Source of the DNA: Flavobacterium undicola
GTDB taxonomy: Bacteria; Bacteroidota; Bacteroidia; Flavobacteriales; Flavobacteriaceae
Length of the DNA stretch: 64,000 nucleotides
Assembly (NCBI RefSeq): GCF_009909155.2
Contig: NZ_JAAAPM020000011.1
Span: 1-64,000, forward strand
Reading direction: 5' to 3'
Of the stretch, positions 57,433 through 64,000 are shown in pieces. Position numbers and translations under genes: made by a program. Every line of letters begins with the position of its first letter. Within the stretch, counting starts at the first letter, position 1. The notes below the pieces were generated by a model. It made no database searches, was not told the origin of the DNA, and saw nothing but the letters and a program-made list of their open reading frames with translations.

Positions 57433-59160
57433 TTATTTAATCCTTGAAGTTGTAATTTTCACATCGGCGGTAGCCCAACTTTTAGCAATCAGTCTTTCCA
57501 TTGCTGCAACTTTAGCTTTGTTGTTCAGTTTTTCATAAGCCAATTTCAATCCGTGATGTGCCCAGCCATTTTTTGGTAATCTTTTTAAATCTTCTTCATA
57601 GGTTTTTATGGCGTCATCATATTTCCCGGCTTCTATTTGTACGGCTCCCAAATGATGTCTTACCGAAAAAAACCAATCTGGTGGCTCATTGTAATTCAAA
57701 CCATCTTCTATAGCCACTGCTTTTTGCAACAAATTAATACTTTGAGCATAATTTCTTTCGGAAGCCAAAATTTCGGCTTTTAAAACCTTAGACGCAATCT
57801 GAACAATACTCGACATCGAATTGATTTCCCAAATGGTCATTTTCTCAAGGGATTTATCATTTGCCAAAACATCGAGACTGCGCCATTCGGCTTTAGCTAT
57901 TTTTAAATTATTTTTACCCAAATAAGCCATTCCCCGGGCATAATGGGATATTGCCACGGGGTATTTTAAAGTATCAGAAACCAATTTCATTTTCAGAATT
58001 TCATCCCATTTACCAAATTTTACTGCTACAAAATACGGAATTACATAATAATGTTGTAACGTTGACCATCCAGGTTCAATCATCGTTTTGGGATGTACAT
58101 GACTGGAAGTTTCAGTAGCGCCAATCATAGCCCATTTTGAGTTGCCTTCCATAGTAGCTGTTCCAGCCATAAAATGATAATTGTGCGGATAATAGGCTAA
58201 CGGATAAGCACCTTGCGCATGGCACTTGGTAACATAATTACTATCCACCTTAACAGCGTTAATATTAGCCAAAGTTCCTTTATGATACTCTCCCGTTCTG
58301 ATATAAATATGAGAAGGCATGTGAACCAAATGTCCTAAAGATTTTGCATTCCCATCATCAAAAAATTGAGCAGAAGCATTGGCTCGTTGTGGCGTATTCG
58401 AAGCTTCTACAGCATGAATGTAAAAATGGTTGGCACCAATATGCTTTGGATTTTTTTTGAGTATTTTTTCAAATAAGGCAACAATTTCTGGCGTCCATTT
58501 TTTAGGAGTTCCATTCTTTTCGTATAAATCCCAAGGATGCAAATCCATTACCGACTCGGCATACAACGCATTAATATCAACATCATCCGGGAATTTACTA
58601 TTTACTTCTTTCATAGCGTTGGAGTAAGCAATATCCAGTTGACTTCTATCTTCAACCGCTTTGGCAACATATCGTTTAGCTAAAGCCTGAATTAAAGCTT
58701 TTTCTTTCTCAGTAGCTTTATCCTGTAATTTTATCGCCTGTTGGATTGCCTTATAGGCTCTTTGGTAATTATCTGGTTCCATTCCGGCATTATAATTTGG
58801 TCCAAGAACGTATGCAAATCCCCAAAAACACATAGCACATTCCGGATCAAGTTTAGTGGCATAATAAAAGGAACGAGCGGCTTCCGCATGATTAAAGCCG
58901 TAGGATAAAGCTAGTCCTTGATTAAAATATTTTTGAGCTTCCGTATCTTTAGTACTGATCGGATAATTAACGACATCCATTCCTTCAAACAAAGGTGCTT
59001 TATTGTTTGAAGTGTACCATTTCGCATCAACAGTTGGAGGAGCACAACTCATACTTTTTTTTCCAACAACTACTTCTTTGTTTGGAGTAATTTCTTTTTT
59101 GCAGGAAAAAAACAGAAAAGCAATAATCAGCAGTAAAAAAATATTTTTTTTCATAATCAC
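57433..59160 (-). CDS. TPR-containing lipoprotein
   Basis: A 575-residue lipoprotein with lipobox FLFFSC (Cys20). Its TPR-type helical repeats include AQKYFNQGLALSYGFNHAEAARSF and the C-terminal AGKYDDAIKTYEEDLKRLPKN, plus conserved His, Met and Cys clusters (HFYIHAVEAS, GHLVHMPSHIYIRTGEYH, CHAQGAYPLAYYPHNYHFM). The latter suggest metal or heme binding in this family of secreted TPR proteins, but no biochemical role is established. It appears monocistronic. Confidence 0.75.
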   Translation of the reverse strand: MIMKKNIFLLLIIAFLFFSCKKEITPNKEVVVGKKSMSCAPPTVDAKWYTSNNKAPLFEGMDVVNYPISTKDTEAQKYFNQGLALSYGFNHAEAARSFYYATKLDPECAMCFWGFAYVLGPNYNAGMEPDNYQRAYKAIQQAIKLQDKATEKEKALIQALAKRYVAKAVEDRSQLDIAYSNAMKEVNSKFPDDVDINALYAESVMDLHPWDLYEKNGTPKKWTPEIVALFEKILKKNPKHIGANHFYIHAVEASNTPQRANASAQFFDDGNAKSLGHLVHMPSHIYIRTGEYHKGTLANINAVKVDSNYVTKCHAQGAYPLAYYPHNYHFMAGTATMEGNSKWAMIGATETSSHVHPKTMIEPGWSTLQHYYVIPYFVAVKFGKWDEILKMKLVSDTLKYPVAISHYARGMAYLGKNNLKIAKAEWRSLDVLANDKSLEKMTIWEINSMSSIVQIASKVLKAEILASERNYAQSINLLQKAVAIEDGLNYNEPPDWFFSVRHHLGAVQIEAGKYDDAIKTYEEDLKRLPKNGWAHHGLKLAYEKLNNKAKVAAMERLIAKSWATADVKITTSRIK

Positions 59161-59310
59161 AACTTATTAGATAACTGAAAATCAACATAAATTTACTAAA
59201 AATTAATAATTTAACTCGTTCGTTCAGAATCAAACTCTGATTTTACTCAGCTGGTGCGAGCATCTTGGTTAATTATATTTATTACAACACTTAAAGAGAC
59301 TTTTTTTTTC

Positions 59311-59318
59311 TAAATTTG
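59311..59318 (+). promoter_or_regulatory. -7 box of the MntA/HepT-like pair, close to the start codon
   Basis: TAAATTTG fits the -7 consensus and ends five bases before the ATG at 59324, which suggests a leaderless or nearly leaderless transcript. Confidence 0.55.
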
Positions 59319-59323
59319 TATTA

Positions 59324-59623
59324 ATGAGAATAGTTAACCAAAATATAGAAGACTTGAAAAGACTTTGTACAATGTACAACGTAGAAAAGATGTACCTGTT
59401 TGGTTCTGCTTTAAATTCTAATTTCAATAAAAAAAGTGATATTGACTTTCTCGTAAAATTTAAATCTATTGAGTTATCAAGCTATTTTGATAATTATATG
59501 GCTTTTAAAGAAAACTTAGAAAAGCTTTTGGGTCGTGAAGTTGACCTGGTTGAAGAACAAACTCTAAGAAATCCAATCTTAATCAACTCAATAAATAAAT
59601 CTAAAGAGCTAATTTATGGATGA
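59324..59623 (+). CDS. MNT-domain nucleotidyltransferase (MntA-like antitoxin)
   Basis: A 99-residue minimal nucleotidyltransferase. The pattern GSALNSNFNKKSDIDFLVKF matches GSx10DxD, with the acidic pair binding metal and nucleotide. In the HepT/MntA system this protein neutralises the HEPN toxin by AMPylating a Tyr residue. It overlaps the next gene by eight bases. Confidence 0.85.
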   Translation: MRIVNQNIEDLKRLCTMYNVEKMYLFGSALNSNFNKKSDIDFLVKFKSIELSSYFDNYMAFKENLEKLLGREVDLVEEQTLRNPILINSINKSKELIYG

Positions 59624-59966
59624 AAGAATTCTTAAATGGCTTTACGATATTAAAATATGTATTGAAGAAATTGACAGCTTTTTCAAAGAAGAAGAAAAAG
59701 ATTTTTTCAAATACAAAAATAACATAATGCTTAAAAGAGCTGTAGAAAGAAATTTTGAGATTATTGGAGAAGCCGTAAACAGGATAATAACCCGTGATAA
59801 CTCATTTACTGAAAAAATCAGCAATGCAAAAGCAATTATTGGTTTGAGAAATCAGGTCATTCATGCTTACGACAATATATCCGATGAAAATATTTGGTCG
59901 ATACTTATAAACCATCTTCCAAAATTACAACTTGAAGTTGATACCTTAATAAAGAACGAAAAATAA
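59616..59966 (+). CDS. HEPN-domain protein (HepT-like toxin)
   Basis: A 116-residue helical protein. The motif RNQVIHAY fits the HEPN Rx4HxY ribonuclease signature, and its Tyr would be the AMPylation target of the neighbouring MNT protein. The N-terminal helices (DIKICIEEIDSFF) complete the four-helix bundle. The start ATG lies within the end of the MNT gene, indicating co-translation. Confidence 0.85.
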   Translation: MDERILKWLYDIKICIEEIDSFFKEEEKDFFKYKNNIMLKRAVERNFEIIGEAVNRIITRDNSFTEKISNAKAIIGLRNQVIHAYDNISDENIWSILINHLPKLQLEVDTLIKNEK

Positions 59967-60250
59967 CCACTGTTAACAGCCATACCTCAAAATTCAGGTT
60001 TAATATCATTTAAAATATTTTTCAATTCATAACGACATCTTAAAACATTTCACTCCTGCTGAGTTAGTCAAAGTCCCATCGGGACTTTCTTTTTGTAGAA
60101 AATAAATGGTTTCCTTTTTTAACTCGTAGGAGCGAACTGTTTAATCATCAATTTATTCTGTCGTCACATAAAAATATATCAACAAAATAGCATCCTTTTT
60201 CCGAATAATTAAATTGTTTCTTAAAATTTAATTCATTCAACTAAAATTAA
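59967..60250. other. Spacer with a terminator-like hairpin
   Basis: No gene is seen. At 60070-60095 an 8-bp hairpin AAAGTCCC/GGGACTTT with a 3-base loop precedes CTTTTTG and could terminate transcription of the toxin-antitoxin pair. The remainder is AT-rich and leads into the DeoR promoter. Confidence 0.6.
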
Positions 60251-60292
60251 CGTTTATTTTCTTTTTCTTTCGTTTATTTTCTTTTATATTTG
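60251..60292 (+). promoter_or_regulatory. DeoR-type operator (direct repeats) and promoter
   Basis: Two direct copies of CGTTTATTTTCTTTT at 60251-60265 and 60271-60285, a 20-base period, abut the -7 box TATATTTG at 60285-60292. DeoR-family repressors often bind TTTCGTTT-like direct repeats. The start codon of the regulator is at 60324. Confidence 0.7.
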
Positions 60293-60323
60293 TTTTAACA
60301 CTAATACAAAAAGAAAACAAATT

Positions 60324-61085
60324 ATGTTGCCAAATCAACGCAGGGAGAAAATTTTAGATCTTTTAAAAGAAGATGGATTTGCAAAAGTTATCGATTTAGC
60401 CCGTTTATTCAAAGTAACCGAAGTCACTATTCGTCAGGACCTTGAAAAACTGGAAAGCGAAGATCTTATCATCAAAGAACACGGAGGAGCAAGTATAAAA
60501 AACGTTGCTGATCAGGTAAGAAGCTTTTCGCTGATTCGTCAGGAAAACTTAGAATTAAAATCGGCTATTGCCCAAAAATGTCTCGAATTTATTGAAAATG
60601 GAGACACTATTATTCTGGATTCCGGTTCTACAACCACTGAAATAGCAAAAAAATTAAAAGGTTTCAAAAACTTAACAGTCATTACTAACGCCTTGAATAT
60701 TGCCTTATTACTTGGTACTGAACAAGATATAGAAGTTATTATGACCGGAGGCGAATTCAAACCACCTACTTTATCATTAACAGGTCAAAAAGCCGCCGAT
60801 TTCTTCAAAGGCTTAAACGTTCAAAAACTATTTTTAGCCACTGCGGGAATCTCACTAAAATCAGGACTTACTTATCCTAGTATTAGTGATTTAGTGGTAA
60901 AAAAAGCCATGATCGATGCTGCCGAAGTTACTTACTTAGTGGCCGATAGCACCAAAATTGGTAAAAGTGCTTTAGCCAGCTTAGGCGCCTTATCCTTAAT
61001 TGATTATATCATTACTGATAATGGAATTGAAGAAAAACACAAAGAAGTATTTAGAGATAACGAAATTGAAGTTATCGTAGCATAA
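60324..61085 (+). CDS. DeoR-family sugar-operon repressor
   Basis: A 253-residue regulator with the N-terminal DeoR helix-turn-helix (about 5-58: RREKILDLLKEDGFAKVIDLARLFKVTEVTIRQDL) and a C-terminal sugar-phosphate-binding domain with TIILDSGSTTTEIAKKL, NALNIALLL and VADSTKIGKSALA. Such regulators repress carbohydrate genes until a phosphorylated intermediate binds. It precedes the isomerase and transketolase genes by 38 bases and is probably their regulator and own repressor. Confidence 0.92.
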   Translation: MLPNQRREKILDLLKEDGFAKVIDLARLFKVTEVTIRQDLEKLESEDLIIKEHGGASIKNVADQVRSFSLIRQENLELKSAIAQKCLEFIENGDTIILDSGSTTTEIAKKLKGFKNLTVITNALNIALLLGTEQDIEVIMTGGEFKPPTLSLTGQKAADFFKGLNVQKLFLATAGISLKSGLTYPSISDLVVKKAMIDAAEVTYLVADSTKIGKSALASLGALSLIDYIITDNGIEEKHKEVFRDNEIEVIVA

Positions 61086-61123
61086 AAGACAAAACACAAA
61101 AAAACATAAAAAAAGCAAAGAAA

Positions 61124-62527
61124 ATGGCAACATCAACATTAGGAGTAATTATAGGAAACAGAGATTTTTTCCCGGACAGTTTAGTAGAAAAAGCAAGATT
61201 TGAAATCATTGAAGTTTTTGCTAAATTAAACATCAAACCTATTCTGTTAGAAAGTACCGATACAAAACTAGGCGGTGTAGAAACCTATAAAGAAGTACAA
61301 AAATGTGCCGATTTATTCAAAAAACATCAGGATGAAATTATGGGAGTACTGGTATTACTGCCAAATTTTGGTGATGAAAAAGGAGTTGCTGACACCCTAA
61401 AATTAGCCAACTTAAATGTTCCAGTTTTAATTCAGGCTTACCCTGATGAATTGACAAAAATGAATGTGGTCAACAGACGTGATTCCTGGTGTGGAAAAAT
61501 CTCGGTTTGCAACAATTTATACCAGTACGGAATCAAATATTCGTTAACATCTCAGCACGTAATGAGTCCGTCGGATCCTATTTTCCAAAAAGATTTAATA
61601 GATTTTACCGCTGTTTGCAGAGTGGTAAAAGGAATGCGAAATGTGCGTATTGGTGCTATCGGAGCAAGACCGGGTGCGTTTAATACCGTTCGTTATTCTG
61701 AAAAAATATTACAAAGAAATGGCATTACGGTTACTACGGTAGATTTATCTGAAATTTTAGGTAAAGCCAATAAATTAACCGCTGAGGACGAATCGGTGAA
61801 ACGCCATTTGGAATCCATAAACGCGTATGTTGCTCAAGGAAAAACGCCTAATGAAGCGATGCTACAAATTGCCAAATTAGATGTGGTTTTGAAAGAATTC
61901 ATGGAAGAATACGCTTTAGATGCGACTGCTATCCAATGTTGGACTTCATTACAGCAAAATTACGGTTGCAATGTGTGTACAAGCATGAGTATCATGAGCG
62001 AGAACATGCTTCCTAGTGCTTGTGAGGTTGACGTAACAGGAACCTTGAGTATGTATGCGATGCAGTTGGCTTCGGGTTCTCCAAGTGCATTGGTAGACTG
62101 GAATAACAACTATGCCGACGATCCTGAAAAATGTGTTTTATTCCACTGTGGAAACTGGGCAAAATCATTCCTACCGGACATTCAAATGGGCACTGCTCCT
62201 ATCTTAGGTACAACCGTGGGTGTAGAAAACACTTATGGCGCTCTGGACGGAAGAACACCTGCTATGCCGCTTACTTATGGTCGAATCAGTACGGATGATC
62301 CTAAAGGAATCATTAAAGTATATATAGGTGAAGGCGAACTTACAAACGATAGCTTAGAAACTTTTGGAAACAGAGCTGTAGCACAAATACCTAACCTACA
62401 AGGACTAATGCAATACGTTTGTAAAAACGGATTTGAACACCACGTGGTGATGAACGCTTCAAAAACAGCAGCCATCTTAGAAGAAGCCTTAGGAAATTAC
62501 ATGGGTTGGGAAGTTTACAAACACTAA
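61124..62527 (+). CDS. L-fucose/L-arabinose isomerase-family protein
   Basis: A 467-residue protein with the fold of the FucI/AraA isomerases. Key segments are WCGKISVCNNLYQYGI, RIGAIGARPGAFNTVRYSEK, the acidic/Cys region ATAIQCWTSLQQNYGCNVCTSMS and PSACEVDVTGTLSMYAMQLASG with probable metal ligands, and the later GRTPAMPLTYGRIS. It would interconvert an aldose and a ketose or a related sugar. The substrate cannot be read. It is followed 10 bases later by the split transketolase. Confidence 0.82.
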   Translation: MATSTLGVIIGNRDFFPDSLVEKARFEIIEVFAKLNIKPILLESTDTKLGGVETYKEVQKCADLFKKHQDEIMGVLVLLPNFGDEKGVADTLKLANLNVPVLIQAYPDELTKMNVVNRRDSWCGKISVCNNLYQYGIKYSLTSQHVMSPSDPIFQKDLIDFTAVCRVVKGMRNVRIGAIGARPGAFNTVRYSEKILQRNGITVTTVDLSEILGKANKLTAEDESVKRHLESINAYVAQGKTPNEAMLQIAKLDVVLKEFMEEYALDATAIQCWTSLQQNYGCNVCTSMSIMSENMLPSACEVDVTGTLSMYAMQLASGSPSALVDWNNNYADDPEKCVLFHCGNWAKSFLPDIQMGTAPILGTTVGVENTYGALDGRTPAMPLTYGRISTDDPKGIIKVYIGEGELTNDSLETFGNRAVAQIPNLQGLMQYVCKNGFEHHVVMNASKTAAILEEALGNYMGWEVYKH

Positions 62528-62537
62528 AAGAATCAAG

Positions 62538-63377
62538 ATGCATATTGAAGAATTAAAACGAAAATCAGTTGAGAGTAGAAAAAAAATACTCAAATACATC
62601 TATAATGCGAAAGCAGGTCACACTGGTGGAAGTCTTTCTATTTTAGACATTCTGAATGTATTATATAATGATGTAATGAACGTTTCTCCTGAGAATTTCG
62701 ACTCTAATACCAGAGACCGATTTATCCAAAGTAAAGGACATTGTGTGGAAGCATTGTACGTTGTTTTGGCTGACAAAGGTTTTTTTCCTGAAGAAGATTT
62801 GTTGACGATGTGCCAATACAACTCGCCTTATATAGGACATCCAACCAAAGCCATTCACGGTATTGAACAAAATACCGGTGGATTAGGTCACGGTTTGCCC
62901 ATTTGTGCCGGAGCTGCTTTGGCTGCCAAAAAAGACAATTCAGGGGTAAAAGTGTTTACCATTTTAGGAGATGGCGAAATGGCCGAGGGTTCTAACTGGG
63001 AAGCGATGATGTTTGCAGCTCATTATAAACTGGATAATCTATGTGCAATTTTAGATTACAACAAGCTTCAAATCACAGCTCCTAATGAAGATGTGATGGG
63101 ATTAGAACCCATTGATCAAAAATTAGAAGCCTTTGGATGGGCAGTAAAACATGTAGATGGTCACAACATTGAAAAACTTTCGCAAGCACTAAGAGGACTT
63201 CCGTTAGAAAAGGGAAAACCCACCTTCATCATAGCACATACCATCAAAGGAAAAGGAATCAGCTACATGGAAAACGTATTGAAATGGCACCATGGTGTTC
63301 CTTCAAAAGAACAATACGATTTGGCTATAGAAGAGTTAGACAAACAATTACAAGAACTTGAAACTGTCTCAAAATAA
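62538..63377 (+). CDS. Transketolase, N-terminal subunit
   Basis: A 279-residue thiamine-diphosphate subunit. Motifs are AGHTGGSLSILDILNVLY, the family GHCVEALYVVLAD, NTGGLGHGLPICAGAAL, and the ThDP-binding GDGEMAEGSNWEA (GDG to Asn). Split transketolases of this length pair with a separate C-terminal subunit; both together transfer a two-carbon unit. It overlaps the next gene by one base (TAATG). Confidence 0.93.
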   Translation: MHIEELKRKSVESRKKILKYIYNAKAGHTGGSLSILDILNVLYNDVMNVSPENFDSNTRDRFIQSKGHCVEALYVVLADKGFFPEEDLLTMCQYNSPYIGHPTKAIHGIEQNTGGLGHGLPICAGAALAAKKDNSGVKVFTILGDGEMAEGSNWEAMMFAAHYKLDNLCAILDYNKLQITAPNEDVMGLEPIDQKLEAFGWAVKHVDGHNIEKLSQALRGLPLEKGKPTFIIAHTIKGKGISYMENVLKWHHGVPSKEQYDLAIEELDKQLQELETVSK

Positions 63378-64000
63378 TGGAAGAAATAAAAACAATTGAT
63401 GCCGCTAACCTCGAAGTCTTTTCTGAAGTGCTGCAGTCATTAGCCGCAACCGATAGAGATATTATGGTGGTTACGAGTGATTCTCGTGGTTCAGGAAAGT
63501 TAGTCCCTTTTGGACAAAAATATCCCGAACAAATTGTTGAAGTGGGTATTGCCGAACAAAACTTAGTAGGCGTAGCTGCAGGATTAGCCAGCATGGGCAA
63601 AAAAGCATTTGCCGTTTCTCCAGCCTGTTTTCTTACGGCACGAGCATTGGAACAAATTAAAAATGACGTGGCTTATTCAGACAATCCTGTGAAACTAATT
63701 GGTATCAGTGCCGGGGTAAGTTATGGAGCATTAGGAACCACACATCATAGTTTACACGATTATGCAGTACTTAGAGCCATCAATAACATTACCATTGTGG
63801 CACCTGCAGATAATTTTGAAACTGCCGAAGCCATCAAACAAGCTGCCGAAATGACAAGCCCTATTTACCTGCGTTTTGGTAAAAAAACAATGCCTGCTAA
63901 TTTAGCAACAAACTTAAATACTGATTTTAAAATTGGTAAAGGACGTGTTATTCAGGAAGGAAACGATTTGACTTTTATTGCTACTGGTGAAGCAGTACTT
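63377..64000 (+). CDS. Transketolase, C-terminal subunit, cut by the window edge
   Basis: An open frame from ATG 63377 for 208 codons to the end of the window. It begins MEEIKTIDAANLEVFSEVLQ and contains VVTSDSRGSGKLVPFG, the catalytic Glu in VEVGIAEQNLVGVAAGLAS, and FLTARALEQIKNDVAY. It completes the split transketolase. The TAATG overlap with the upstream subunit shows tight translational coupling. The end lies outside the window. Confidence 0.93.
   Translation, partial: MEEIKTIDAANLEVFSEVLQSLAATDRDIMVVTSDSRGSGKLVPFGQKYPEQIVEVGIAEQNLVGVAAGLASMGKKAFAVSPACFLTARALEQIKNDVAYSDNPVKLIGISAGVSYGALGTTHHSLHDYAVLRAINNITIVAPADNFETAEAIKQAAEMTSPIYLRFGKKTMPANLATNLNTDFKIGKGRVIQEGNDLTFIATGEAVL

Noticed and set aside
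1..64000. tRNA or rRNA genes
   Set aside because: No cloverleaf-like gene with conserved T-loop bases and no rRNA sequence was recognised in either strand by reading; a covariance-model scan would be needed to exclude tRNAs completely.

Overview
The window is AT-rich chromosomal DNA from a member of the Flavobacteriaceae, most likely a Flavobacterium. Supporting signs are Bacteroidota-type promoters (TAnnTTTG boxes in front of many genes), a fused CcoNO oxidase subunit, DUF4494 and DUF349 proteins, an SPII-lipoprotein-rich proteome and many GC-rich palindromic intergenic repeats. No rRNA, tRNA or CRISPR array was seen. Identifications come from reading the protein sequences; no database search was possible.

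Layout. 0-11.2 kb: the edge of a transposase, a secreted propeller-like lipoprotein, cbpA-cbpM chaperone genes, an alpha-L-rhamnosidase with a secreted esterase, a MarR-nitroreductase-YceI cluster, a beta-helix protein, a YceI gene scar and a second YceI gene. 11.3-19.0 kb: a complete trp operon (trpL leader with three Trp codons, attenuator, trpE-G-D-C-F-B, a gamma-glutamylcyclotransferase-like gene, trpA, strong terminator). 19.0-24.3 kb: an accessory stretch with a WG-repeat protein, a frameshifted SRPBCC gene, a membrane-bound winged-helix regulator facing a secreted protein, and many copies of a two-hairpin repeat. 24.4-29.7 kb: VOC protein, methyltransferase, HExxH lipoprotein, SBF-like transporter, small genes, DUF4494. 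30-35 kb: tetR-tolC-emrA-emrB efflux operon with a large palindromic operator. 35.4-42 kb: yaaA, nhaA, alkB-like, DUF349 protein, hemN. 42-43.7 kb: a TacA/TacT-like toxin-antitoxin pair and an antitoxin with a broken RelE/ParE toxin. 43.7-53.7 kb: the cbb3 oxidase cluster (ccoI-ccoS-ccoNO-ccoQ-ccoP-ccoG-ccoH-TauE-like) with a divergent Crp/Fnr regulator. 53.8-57.4 kb: small unknown genes and a group II intron. 57.4-60 kb: TPR lipoprotein and an MntA/HepT-like pair. 60.3-64 kb: DeoR regulator, fucose/arabinose-isomerase-like enzyme and a split transketolase cut by the window edge.

How parts work together. The cbb3 genes, hemN and the Crp/Fnr gene form a probable low-oxygen regulon: the 14-bp palindrome ATGAYANNTRTCAT lies upstream of ccoI, ccoS and hemN, each time 36.5 bp from its centre to the last base of the -7 box. 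The trp operon is set up for transcription attenuation. The DeoR-isomerase-transketolase block looks like a dedicated sugar catabolic operon.

The most unusual feature is a set of GC-rich palindromic repeats lying in frame inside coding sequences (ccoG, ccoH, ccoI twice, trpF and a secreted protein gene), where they add short peptide inserts.
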